From Eubacteriales bacterium (GTDB lineage: Bacteria > Bacillota_A > Clostridia > Lachnospirales > Lachnospiraceae), in contig JAUNAE010000071.1 in assembly GCA_030527765.1 (NCBI GenBank), forward strand, positions 1 through 12,508: a stretch of DNA of 12,508 nt, given 5' to 3'. The notes under the pieces were generated by a model. That model made no database searches. It was not told where the DNA came from and saw only the letters and a list, made by a program, of their open reading frames with translations. The position numbers and the translations under genes were made by a program. The first letter of the stretch is position 1. Every line of letters starts with the position of its first letter. Of this stretch, positions 1-7,175 are shown one piece after another.

Positions 1-2647
1 CCTTATCCTGACTGAAGGAAAATCTTACGACCGGTTCCAGTTCCTTATCAATTTTGGGTTCATATTCCTTAATGCGCTCGAGCAATGTCTCCGCTCTTGG
101 CGCCAACTCATCACTTTCTTCCATCACATCCCGCAGGTAAGAACTGTATTCCTGTGATCCAAGACCTCTAAGCAGATTGTATTTGATCTCCATCAGCTGG
201 GCTTCCGGACTTTCCACCTGATCCATATATTCGTAAGTGTCAAAATCTCTGGCCATATCCAGAAGAGCTCCTGCCAGTTCATCCGCAGTCATTTCCTTCG
301 GATACAGGGACTGCTTTACCTCTGCCATCGGAAGATATCTGTACTCCGGGAAATGTTCCCTGACAAGTTCAACAATCTCCAAAAGCATTGGGTGTGTACG
401 GAGGACTTCCATATCATCCAGGTTACTGGCACAAATGGCAGCTCCCTGAATCAACGGATACTCAATATCCATCTCCGGAGATGCCACAGGGTCATGCAGG
501 ACAAAGCCCATAGCATTTCCAAAATATTCAAGTCGAGGATCATTGCGGATCTCGCGATATTTTTCTGCAGCCTCTTCCATGGTTAAACCACCGTAGAAAG
601 CTTCCATATCATGGAATTCCTCACAGACGGCAGCATAGAAGATTACCCTTGCACTGGTTCGCTCCTGATAAGCAGCTGCTGCCAGGCGGATCTGCTCACG
701 TCTTTCCTTTTCTCCGGCACCATTGTTCAGTGTATTATCGATCATGTTGTAATTCTGCTCTTCGAGTTCCTCTACCTTAGCAAGTGGCCTGTACTGCTGC
801 TGCGGAGAGGTTTCCTGTACTGCGCCAGCCATTCTCTCAGGATCGATTCTATTTGCATCCAGGGTGATTTCATGAAGAAAGCTATAAGACATTCTCTTCA
901 TTCTGCTGCCGGAGTGGACATTCCCCTGAACCGGTAAGCGATAATAGGTTCCTGTTTCAGAATTAAAAACCGGCTCCCTCATGTCCTGAACGATATCTTT
1001 TGCTGCTCTGAGCAGATCCACATCGCTTTCATATCTGCCTCCATCCAGAAGCTTGTATTCTTCCGAATAGATCGAGTAATCATATCCGCCATCCGTCTCG
1101 TGGATCTCCAGATAACGGTCCTCAATCTGAAATGCAGCTTCTCTGATTTCATCTGGTCGTTCATAGACTCGTCCGAGGAAGTCCTCCGTCACCTCTGCAA
1201 AGCCAAAGCTGTCGACAAAATATGCTTTTACTTCACCGTCCCGGTTCATAACCACAATATCGCTGACAGAAAGAGAATGCCCTCTGAAATCCTCCGGACG
1301 ATCGATATTGAATCGCTCATAGATAGAATCCAGAGTGTCCGCCTCCGTAAGCGGTGCAACATATTCCAGACGATAATCCTCATGATCAATCATCATTTCC
1401 TGTTCATCCATAAAGTCATGACTCAGGAAAATGTAGTCTCTGCCTTTTCCTTCCGGATCAATCTGGTAGATACCAAACTGATTCTCCGGCACATAAAGGA
1501 GCTGTGTTTCCTGCAGAGAAGTGATTTCTTCATGGAGATCAAATACATTACGAAGTTCAACATAAGCAGTCATCTGTTCACGGGGCATACGAAGCCATGC
1601 ATCATCCGGCATCGCCAGAATCTGCTCAGCAGTTACTTCTTCAAATACGCCTTTGCTGACGGATGCATAGACCGTCTGTCCCAAGACGATTGCCTCCAGA
1701 GCATCCTCCTTATTCATATAGAGAAAACGAAGTTCCTCCATTTCCTCTTCCAGTCCATCGATAATCTCACCTGCCGTATCCTTAATCACCTGCAGGGAGG
1801 CCGTCAGTTCCGGAAGTTCCTTATTCCTTGACCAGGATGCCACGTATCCCCAGCTGTTTGCGCTGGTATCAATTCCAAAGTAGGAACTTACTACCGCAGC
1901 AACCGACTCAGCCTCCACTTCCATGGTTCTCTGATCCTTTCCCCTGGCTTTTGCTGACTCCTTCAAGTGCTCAGGATCCAGAGCATGAAGCTTGGCATGG
2001 GCCAGTTCATGAATCATGGCAGCCATGGCCTGTTTTTCGCTCAGGTTATCGTTGATGGCAATTCGTTTCTCGATCTGATGATAATAACCATCCTTACCTT
2101 CCATCTCCTCAAATCCTACCGGAACCGGGGAAATGTTGCGAATGGCTTGGACGAAATCCTGATATCTTTCGACATTCCCTTCCAGATCCTCTACCAAAGT
2201 TGGTAAGGGCGGACCACTGGTCTGCGAAATATCAAATACGGACGCTACGCGGAAGGACGGAATAGTAACCTCCACCTCTTCTTTCTTAATGGAACCATCC
2301 GGATTTCTCACAGGCTGTCCGGTGGCCTGATCGATCACATCCTGTTCCTTCTTCCTCTTATAGGTCATCGGTGCAAAGATCTTGATTGCCTTCTCACCAC
2401 GATTGACCTGGCGGCCAAAATTCTTCTGCCAGGCTTCATAGCCTGCAACTTTGGTGGCAGTACCACCAGTCTGCAAGGCAATCAGAATTGTGTTATTCAC
2501 ACTATATTTTGTAAAATGAGACATCACCCTGATATAGTTGGCAAAGTTCTCGGAATCGAATACATCACGGACACCCTGTTCCAGTCTCGTGGTTAATTCC
2601 TGAACCTGCTGCTGGCGCTGCTCATTTGTCATCTTCTTGTAAGCCAT
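1..2647 (-). CDS. ArdC-like/zincin/YodL large polyvalent ICE protein (C-terminus beyond window)
   Basis: The frame is open from an ATG at 2647 to the left edge, giving 882 visible codons and no stop. The start is fixed by GAGGAGG at 2654-2660, six bases upstream. Residues 1 to about 130 (MAYKKMTNEQRQQQ...; TKYSVNNTILIALQ; FGRQVNRGEKAIKI) look like the ArdC single-strand DNA-binding N-terminal domain. A zincin metallopeptidase-like domain follows, with HELAH at 213-217 and a downstream EAES at 245-248 as likely zinc ligand and catalytic residues. A YodL-type block lies around 400-480 (RPEDFRGHSLSVSD, H457), followed by an LPD28-like segment around 510-555 (LDGGRYESDVDLL). The rest is acidic and unassigned. 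ArdC-type proteins bind ssDNA, and some protect incoming DNA from restriction. In clostridial ICEs they are fused into long polyvalent proteins thought to act on entry into the recipient. Function here is inferred from these families; individual domain limits are approximate. Confidence 0.85.
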   Translation of the reverse strand, partial: MAYKKMTNEQRQQQVQELTTRLEQGVRDVFDSENFANYIRVMSHFTKYSVNNTILIALQTGGTATKVAGYEAWQKNFGRQVNRGEKAIKIFAPMTYKRKKEQDVIDQATGQPVRNPDGSIKKEEVEVTIPSFRVASVFDISQTSGPPLPTLVEDLEGNVERYQDFVQAIRNISPVPVGFEEMEGKDGYYHQIEKRIAINDNLSEKQAMAAMIHELAHAKLHALDPEHLKESAKARGKDQRTMEVEAESVAAVVSSYFGIDTSANSWGYVASWSRNKELPELTASLQVIKDTAGEIIDGLEEEMEELRFLYMNKEDALEAIVLGQTVYASVSKGVFEEVTAEQILAMPDDAWLRMPREQMTAYVELRNVFDLHEEITSLQETQLLYVPENQFGIYQIDPEGKGRDYIFLSHDFMDEQEMMIDHEDYRLEYVAPLTEADTLDSIYERFNIDRPEDFRGHSLSVSDIVVMNRDGEVKAYFVDSFGFAEVTEDFLGRVYERPDEIREAAFQIEDRYLEIHETDGGYDYSIYSEEYKLLDGGRYESDVDLLRAAKDIVQDMREPVFNSETGTYYRLPVQGNVHSGSRMKRMSYSFLHEITLDANRIDPERMAGAVQETSPQQQYRPLAKVEELEEQNYNMIDNTLNNGAGEKERREQIRLAAAAYQERTSARVIFYAAVCEEFHDMEAFYGGLTMEEAAEKYREIRNDPRLEYFGNAMGFVLHDPVASPEMDIEYPLIQGAAICASNLDDMEVLRTHPMLLEIVELVREHFPEYRYLPMAEVKQSLYPKEMTADELAGALLDMARDFDTYEYMDQVESPEAQLMEIKYNLLRGLGSQEYSSYLRDVMEESDELAPRAETLLERIKEYEPKIDKELEPVVRFSFSQDK

Positions 2648-2670
2648 CTGTTTCCTCCTCTCTTTCAAGC

Positions 2671-2700
2671 AAAAATACACACGATAACGGTTCGTGTGTA
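2671..2700 (-). terminator. Terminator-like hairpin between radC-type gene and ArdC-like gene
   Basis: A perfect 9-bp inverted repeat, tacacacga at 2676-2684 and tcgtgtgta at 2692-2700, has a 7-base loop. On the minus strand it is followed by TTTTT (2675-2671), in the layout of an intrinsic terminator. The stem is only moderately GC-rich and the U-tract is short, so it may be a leaky terminator or attenuator that lowers ArdC-like expression relative to the RadC-type gene. No separate promoter for the ArdC-like gene is obvious in the 80-base gap. Confidence 0.55.
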
Positions 2701-2727
2701 CAATTACTCAAATCATTGTTCTGCCGG

Positions 2728-3384
2728 TTAAATCTCCGGCTCCTTTGTTCTCTTTCTTCCCACGGATGACTTCTGATTATTGATCTGCGTCATCTTCTTT
2801 TTCTCCACCAGAGAATCCTTGATTGACTTCTTTGACTCTTTCTTCGTTTCTTTCTTATATCCGTACTTAACCGCTTCCTTCTCTGCAACCTTCAGGTCGA
2901 TATCAGAAAGATCGCCAGAGTAATGCACCTCATCCATGGGTAGAATATCCTTCTCCCGGAAGGAATAATAAAATCGGTCATTCCCGATAATGATATGATC
3001 CAGTACCGGAATTCCGGCCATCATGCAGAGCTGCTGCATACGGTGCGTGATTGCAATATCTTCTCTGGATGGAGACAGATCCCCCGACGGATGATTATGG
3101 AACATCATGATTGCTGCCGCATTCGACAGAAAAGCCGCCTTAAGCATTTCTCTGGGGTGAACCAGAGACTGATTCAGGCAGCCGATACTGGCAATCGTCA
3201 TATTGATCGGGGTATTGTCATTTCGCAGATGCACCACACCCACTACTTCCCGGTCATAGTCTCGGAAGGCATCTGCTAAAATCCTGACTGCATCCTCCGG
3301 AGTATTGATTTTCTCATCACTGAGAAGCGGAGCCTCCTTCACCATGCGTACGGATACTTGCTCAAGACCGTATCTCTCGTTCAT
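2728..3384 (-). CDS. radC: RadC-type JAB-domain protein
   Basis: A 218-residue protein. The ATG at 3384 is chosen because GGGGGG (3392-3397) lies 7 bases upstream; an in-frame TTG at 3414 has no such site. The RadC-like JAB/JAMM domain spans about residues 25-150. The metal-binding signature is complete: E46, H96-N-H98-P-S-G and S106-R-E-D109, matching HxHPxG(x)nSxxD. The C-terminal 60 residues are Lys/Glu-rich (KKETKKESKKS) and probably disordered. Stand-alone RadC copies without the helix-hairpin-helix N-terminus are common on ICEs and prophages. Their biochemical role is unsettled and the historical DNA-repair label is doubtful. It overlaps the upstream 55-residue ORF by 23 nt, so the two are probably translationally coupled. 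Confidence 0.88.
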   Translation of the reverse strand: MNERYGLEQVSVRMVKEAPLLSDEKINTPEDAVRILADAFRDYDREVVGVVHLRNDNTPINMTIASIGCLNQSLVHPREMLKAAFLSNAAAIMMFHNHPSGDLSPSREDIAITHRMQQLCMMAGIPVLDHIIIGNDRFYYSFREKDILPMDEVHYSGDLSDIDLKVAEKEAVKYGYKKETKKESKKSIKDSLVEKKKMTQINNQKSSVGRKRTKEPEI

Positions 3385-3529
3385 GCTTTTTCCCCCCGTT
3401 TCTATCTGTGACAACCAAAGGGATCTGCAGGATGAATTCCTTATTCTCCAACTGATCCAGCTGATCTCTGATCTGTCTTGCGATTGCTTTCTGGTCTGTC
3501 ACCGGTTTGATCTTTCTCGTGTCCATCAT
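3362..3529 (-). CDS. Small conserved-looking ICE ORF, unknown function (55 aa)
   Basis: The ORF starts MMDTRKIKPVTDQ and ends KKHEREIRS. The likely start is the ATG at 3529, with GGAGGG six bases upstream. The next codon is also ATG. The sequence is predicted to be helical and charged in its first half (KAIARQIRDQLDQLENK), followed by a short hydrophobic strand-like segment (FILQIPLVV). It overlaps the annotated end of the sortase frame by 89 nt and the RadC-type start by 23 nt, in different frames. The position between sortase and radC suggests a genuine backbone small gene. I do not recognise the family, and nothing in the sequence assigns a function. Confidence 0.6.
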   Translation of the reverse strand: MMDTRKIKPVTDQKAIARQIRDQLDQLENKEFILQIPLVVTDRNGGKKHEREIRS

Positions 3530-4316
3530 TGCTGGCCCTCCTTTTTGCCAGGACGATAAGTCGTCCGTTGGTACTGGAATACTCACAGGTAGATAAAGAA
3601 AGCAGCTCATCAGATTCTGTAACGGTCATTCCCGTATCGTAGAGCTGATAAGCTGCCATTTTCTGCTGCAGGTATTCGATTTGTTCTTGTCTGGTGATGT
3701 AGTGGAGATAATTGTAATAGCCCCCACTCTTTGCGATGTTGGTCACATAGACCGCAACCACATCGTAGCTGTATTTCTGATTGCAAAGATACAGTGTAAT
3801 CTCCGGATGTTCCTTGTAAAAATCCTTGTCCTTGTATCCATTCAGCTGTTTGAACATTGATCCATCCTTCATCTGATGACCATAAAGGATCAGATGCTCT
3901 CTGGTCAGATCGATTTCATTGCGGTAATCCATGAAGATTGCACCACAGCTTGCCGATTCCTGATTGAAGTTATGATGCAGGTAGTAGGAATTATCTGCTG
4001 CCTGGACAATTGGATAATCAATATCCGTACCGTCAATACGGATCCAACCAATGCAGTCACTATTGATAGCCACGAGAGAAGCATAATCAAAATTATCATT
4101 ATCTGCCTCCGTTTCTGTCTGTAATTCCTTTTCTGTCTGGTTCTCATCACCCGGTACCTCTTTATCAGGATCCTTGTCTGGGAATCCGATATCTGTAATG
4201 GCCTCATAGGCCTGCTTGTTAGAGTAAGATGCCTGGAAATAATCAAAGAGATATTTTCCACAGACACCCATCATACTGCAGCACAGCATAAGAACGAGCA
4301 GTTTCCATTTATTCAC
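3441..4316 (-). CDS. Class B sortase
   Basis: A 291-residue membrane-anchored transpeptidase that would cleave an NPxTG-type sorting signal and attach the surface protein to peptidoglycan. The start is GTG at 4316 (NKWKLL...) preceded by GAAGGTGAT. The longer frame to 4367 would run through the upstream terminator and has no better site. One N-terminal TM segment or uncleaved signal (about residues 4-24) is followed by an acidic linker (45-75). The sortase fold follows, with catalytic H147 (LYGHQMKDGSMF), C244 (LSTCEYS) and R252 (NGRLIVLAKR). The TLTC-like LSTC and the YGHxMxDGxMF pattern place it with class B enzymes. The natural client on the same element is the NPKTG protein at 10010-12508. 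After the usual C-terminal strand the frame continues for about 31 unusual polar residues over the next ORF, which may reflect an indel in an A5 run at 3542-3546. Confidence 0.9.
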   Translation of the reverse strand: MNKWKLLVLMLCCSMMGVCGKYLFDYFQASYSNKQAYEAITDIGFPDKDPDKEVPGDENQTEKELQTETEADNDNFDYASLVAINSDCIGWIRIDGTDIDYPIVQAADNSYYLHHNFNQESASCGAIFMDYRNEIDLTREHLILYGHQMKDGSMFKQLNGYKDKDFYKEHPEITLYLCNQKYSYDVVAVYVTNIAKSGGYYNYLHYITRQEQIEYLQQKMAAYQLYDTGMTVTESDELLSLSTCEYSSTNGRLIVLAKRRASNDGHEKDQTGDRPESNRKTDQRSAGSVGE

Positions 4317-4335
4317 TTGATAATCACCTTCTTTC

Positions 4336-4372
4336 AAAAAAAGAAAGCAGCGACTCCGAAGAACCACTGCTT
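4336..4372 (-). terminator. Intrinsic terminator of CBASS operon (UUCG tetraloop)
   Basis: On the minus strand AGCAGTGGTTC and GAGTCGCTGCT (4346-4371) pair over 11 positions with three G-U wobbles. They enclose a C(TTCG)G loop, the very stable UUCG tetraloop. TTCTTTTTTT (4345-4336) follows directly. It lies 15 bases past the S-4TM stop and only about 20 bases before the sortase start, so it closes the cargo operon and screens the sortase from its transcripts. Confidence 0.85.
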
Positions 4373-4386
4373 AAGTTATGGGATAT

Positions 4387-5172
4387 CTATCCCTTCATGT
4401 TATATCTATTTTTCATTTCATTCCATTCTGCAGTTAATGGAGCGTTCAATTTGTTGTATATCTCAGAATCCAGTATTATTGAAGCATATGCCATCGTTGA
4501 CTCATAGTGTGAATAAGCTTTCATAATTGCTGCTATCGTCTTATTGCTTACTTTTTTATTTAACTTTTCGCTTTCCCAAATAGACTTACACTCATCGATT
4601 ACTTTTTCAGTTTCTTCTGTAAAAGTTTTCAAATTCTGATATTCCTCGAATATTTCAGCTGCAATCAGTAAATCAACTAAAGCAACAACTACCTGCATGT
4701 CAAAAATATTCGGAATAGTAATCGTCAGAAATGCTATAACCCCTGCAATGAGTAGCTTTTCCGTTTTCTCGTACATCTCTTTTCCAATCTTATTAGAGTA
4801 AAAACTATTTTCATGCAGATTGGCCAAGAATTTTCTATATCCTAATTCAATGTCGTCAGTATCATAATATCCGATTGATTCAATATCAGCCAACTTGGTG
4901 CCAAAAGCATTATCTAAGAATCCATTTCTACGAGTAAATTCTGCTTTTCGAAACAGCTTGGCGTATCTATATTTCGTATATATATTGAGTATAGCCATTG
5001 TTAACAATGTGAATCCGATAATTTTGTTTGCAACATCATTATCAATTTTCAAAATAGATAACACAATCGGAACAAGTGATACCACACCAATAATCCATCG
5101 AATTCTATTGCTATATTTGTCCCAGCATTGTGCGTTATCAAAATCATTTTTTTGAGGTACCTGACTCGCCAT
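4387..5172 (-). CDS. S-4TM-type predicted pore-forming CBASS effector
   Basis: A 261-residue protein with four predicted membrane segments in two hairpins: about residues 26-42, 49-67, 139-156 and 160-177. The soluble stretch between the hairpins (RRNGFLDNAFGTK...YYDTDDIELGYRKFLANLHENSFYSNKIGKEM) resembles the S-4TM family, predicted pore-forming effectors found next to CD-NTases. A cytosolic helical tail of about 80 residues follows. The expected role is to disrupt the inner membrane of an infected cell when it binds the cyclic nucleotide signal; this is inferred from family and operon context. The start ATG at 5172 has GGTGGA upstream and lies inside the E2-like gene (29-nt overlap), suggesting translational coupling. 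The length is close to that of the family, with no sign of truncation. Confidence 0.8.
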   Translation of the reverse strand: MASQVPQKNDFDNAQCWDKYSNRIRWIIGVVSLVPIVLSILKIDNDVANKIIGFTLLTMAILNIYTKYRYAKLFRKAEFTRRNGFLDNAFGTKLADIESIGYYDTDDIELGYRKFLANLHENSFYSNKIGKEMYEKTEKLLIAGVIAFLTITIPNIFDMQVVVALVDLLIAAEIFEEYQNLKTFTEETEKVIDECKSIWESEKLNKKVSNKTIAAIMKAYSHYESTMAYASIILDSEIYNKLNAPLTAEWNEMKNRYNMKG

Positions 5173-5842
5173 TCTTATCCACCATTCCCTTTCTTCTCTC
5201 TATATACGCAGAAATAATCTCATATGCATCGCAACGATAATACGGATAAAAATCTGATTGAATGTCTCTTAAAACCAGTTGACCATGGCAATCTCGAAGC
5301 CTTTTTCCGCTGCCACAAGTACAAATGTCATGGCCTCTGTATCTCTTTATCCCAGAAAGCAAACATAATAATCCAATAAGCGCCGCTTCTTGGTTACAAT
5401 TATATCTTTCCGAATAAGCTTCCTTTATACCATCAACCCCATGTGATCTTTCACCAAAGGGAAACTCTCCATATCGTGAAAAATATGAAGCCGTATATAG
5501 ATAATTCATAACATACTTATCGATATAACCCGTAAGTGTTTTGTCCGTAACTGCAAAATCAATAAGCTCGCATTGTGCTGCTAAGCAAAAACTTCCATCT
5601 GTCAAGAAGTGATTAAAGTCTGTTGGAATTAAGTTAGATATTTCTTTTACAGTAGGTAATAGTTTAGGAAACTCTTTTGGAACGTCGATCTCTATTTCGT
5701 ACTCATCATAAAGAGGAATATCATTGTATTCAGCGTTAAGAACCAAAATCCCCCTCAGAGAAACCCCTCTCTCAGTTTTGGTAGCACTGAGAGAAGGATA
5801 CTTACAGATTGCATTGTCTATTATTTCTTCAAAGTACTTCAT
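5144..5842 (-). CDS. E2-like CBASS conjugating protein with C-terminal SEC-C motif
   Basis: A 232-residue protein, started at the ATG at 5842 with GGGG five bases upstream, inside the CD-NTase 3' end (14-nt overlap). A GTG at 5848 is an alternative start. Residues 1 to about 125 look like a bacterial E2-type fold: a strand-rich N-terminus (YEIEIDVPKEFPKLLPTV) and then NH (H78) and the DGSFCL segment, whose Cys86 is the likely thioester-forming residue. A C-terminal SEC-C-like zinc motif, CTCGSGKRLRDCH (C174, C176, C185, H186), follows. In CBASS, E2-type proteins prime the CD-NTase by conjugating its C-terminus. Systems with E2 but no E1 (Cap2-type E1 domain) or JAB peptidase are known. No ThiF/E1 or Cap3-like gene is in this operon, so it is of the E2-only sort. 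The family call comes from motifs and position; target and reaction are inferred. Confidence 0.78.
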   Translation of the reverse strand: MKYFEEIIDNAICKYPSLSATKTERGVSLRGILVLNAEYNDIPLYDEYEIEIDVPKEFPKLLPTVKEISNLIPTDFNHFLTDGSFCLAAQCELIDFAVTDKTLTGYIDKYVMNYLYTASYFSRYGEFPFGERSHGVDGIKEAYSERYNCNQEAALIGLLCLLSGIKRYRGHDICTCGSGKRLRDCHGQLVLRDIQSDFYPYYRCDAYEIISAYIERRKGMVDKNGESGTSKK

Positions 5843-7058
5843 TAACACCCCATGGCTTCGAAGGCTGAGTTATTTTCTGTGGCTGAACAATACTAGAGGC
5901 TTGCTTCGAAGGAGTGAGCCTTGACTCTACATAGTTCTTTCCAAGCGACGTCTGTAATCCGGTCAAGTATTTCATTTCATTTAGACAAGATGTATCCGAC
6001 AAGTCTCTTTTTACCGCGCTCGTCCATTCAAAGAATGCTCTTGCTGTGTTATCATCCCAAGAATCTGCATAATTATCAGCAGGATCAACAGGATTCGGTA
6101 TATACCACCTGTTATCTTTTTTGTAGATGAAATTTCTATGTTCTCCGGTGTACCTTGCCACAGGCGAATTCCCTTGAAGTAATGTTGAATAATCTGCTAT
6201 TCCATTAACAACGTACGGAAGAAGATCTTCTAATGTATGTACCGGTGCATTCTCAGCAATTTTTGCCGCGAGAGAAGTAATAATCACGGATGCAGGTCTA
6301 TAAGTGGAAAACGCCTTGTTTCGATAATAATAAAGGTCTCGATGTCTCTTCAGCAGCTGTATTACTCTTTGAAGCGGCGATTTTACATAATAGTCTGGCA
6401 CATCATCCACAGATGCTGATAATTCAAATATATTTCGATAATTCTTAAAGATGGCTTCCTTTTGTTCTCTTGCCACCGCTTTTAAGAATGGATCATTTAT
6501 TTCATCGAACCATAATCCAAAACCTTCTGGATTACTTCCAAGCCATTTATAATAATCCTTATCAACTCTATCTGTAATTACCATCGCAGATTTTGCATAC
6601 TTATAGTCAACAGAAGCAATCACGAGTCGTAGAATACCATCATTATCCTCATGAACACCTGGTACAACATCCAGTTTTAAACCAATTCCTTCCGCTAAAT
6701 CAGCATAGACCAAGGTCCAACAACGATCATCCTCTGGAAGCATTTTCTTTCTATATGTTTCATCAGATTCGAGGGCCTCACCAACTAACTTCTTGACCTC
6801 CTCAGCGGTAATTTTTGATTTGTCATATACTAACGTACAAACTACATCTATATCAAAATCCGTTTCGATCCCATTTTTCATAGGTCTGGTCACAGTACCC
6901 GTTCTAAATGAGCCTTGGGGACTGAACTCAGCCTTTATACCTTTTCCCTCAAGGAATGTCGCAATGCCCTTATATCTGTCAACGGCATACTTGTGCATAC
7001 TTGGAGAGATATCTAATCCAGCAGCCAGTTTTTCTAAATCAATAGATTTTCTACCCAT
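5829..7058 (-). CDS. CBASS CD-NTase (cGAS/DncV-like nucleotidyltransferase)
   Basis: A 409-residue enzyme predicted to make a cyclic oligonucleotide alarm signal from NTPs on phage infection. The nucleotidyltransferase core is visible: G49-S50 (SPQGSFRTGT), the metal-binding pair D69 and D71 in TDFDIDVV, and the third acidic residue D130 in LKLDVVPG. The C-terminal half contains the conserved OAS/SMODS-like core with NPVDPADNYADSWDDN at 322-337. Length is normal for the family. The start ATG at 7058 has AAAGG 7 bases upstream. It is the first gene of a three-gene operon (CD-NTase, E2-like, S-4TM). The product cannot be predicted from the visible motifs, and the clade was not assigned. The C-terminal tail is Gln/Pro/Ser-rich and ends KPWGVNEVL rather than in Gly or Ala. 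A promoter and a CIRCE operator precede the gene, implying HrcA control. Confidence 0.92.
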   Translation of the reverse strand: MGRKSIDLEKLAAGLDISPSMHKYAVDRYKGIATFLEGKGIKAEFSPQGSFRTGTVTRPMKNGIETDFDIDVVCTLVYDKSKITAEEVKKLVGEALESDETYRKKMLPEDDRCWTLVYADLAEGIGLKLDVVPGVHEDNDGILRLVIASVDYKYAKSAMVITDRVDKDYYKWLGSNPEGFGLWFDEINDPFLKAVAREQKEAIFKNYRNIFELSASVDDVPDYYVKSPLQRVIQLLKRHRDLYYYRNKAFSTYRPASVIITSLAAKIAENAPVHTLEDLLPYVVNGIADYSTLLQGNSPVARYTGEHRNFIYKKDNRWYIPNPVDPADNYADSWDDNTARAFFEWTSAVKRDLSDTSCLNEMKYLTGLQTSLGKNYVESRLTPSKQASSIVQPQKITQPSKPWGVNEVL

Positions 7059-7088
7059 ATTATCGCCTTTCTTTGTAGAGATTACTTG

Positions 7089-7115
7089 TTAGCACTCAAA
7101 TATCTCGAGTGCTAA
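7089..7115 (-). promoter_or_regulatory. CIRCE operator (HrcA binding site) in the CBASS leader
   Basis: The sequence is TTAGCACTC (7089-7097), nine bases, then GAGTGCTAA (7107-7115). It matches the CIRCE consensus exactly in both arms and in spacing. CIRCE is bound by HrcA, the repressor of groESL and dnaK operons in Bacillota, and HrcA activity depends on GroEL. It sits 30 bases upstream of the CD-NTase start codon and roughly 10 bases after the inferred transcription start, its usual place in heat-shock operons. As RNA it would also form a stem-loop in the 5' leader. HrcA itself is not encoded in the window and must be supplied by the host. Confidence 0.93.
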
Positions 7116-7131
7116 CCCTGTGATTATATGG

Positions 7132-7160
7132 ATAATATCATACAAAGCCCGTTTTATCAA
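7132..7160 (-). promoter_or_regulatory. Sigma-A-type promoter of the CBASS operon
   Basis: Read on the minus strand, -35 TTGATA (7160-7155) is followed by 17 bases and -10 TATTAT (7137-7132), with an extended TGA just upstream of the -10. The inferred start of transcription is near 7125. This gives a leader of about 67 bases that carries the CIRCE element and then the AAAGG ribosome binding site. Confidence 0.78.
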
Positions 7161-7175
7161 CACCTTTTATGCCAT

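Noticed and set aside
1100..1831. Long plus-strand open frame (243 codons)
   Set aside because: It is antisense to the continuous ArdC-like reading frame, which carries recognisable motifs; the plus-strand translation shows no domain and no ribosome binding site.
2728..3384. RadC-type JAB protein as the missing deconjugating peptidase (Cap3-like) of the CBASS
   Set aside because: It sits in the ICE backbone outside the CBASS terminator and has the RadC-type pattern common on ICEs without CBASS; a role in CBASS would be speculation.
3385..3414. Earlier TTG start for the RadC-type protein
   Set aside because: The ATG at 3384 has a GGGGGG site at ideal spacing, and the extra ten residues add no family similarity.
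3905..4267. Minus-strand frame of 120 codons in a different frame from the sortase
   Set aside because: It is entirely inside the sortase gene, whose catalytic His, Cys and Arg are all in the other frame.
4380..4393. Short palindrome gggata-tc-tatccc at the S-4TM stop codon
   Set aside because: A 2-base centre and 6-bp arms across a stop codon are weak evidence, and the neighbouring UUCG hairpin explains termination.
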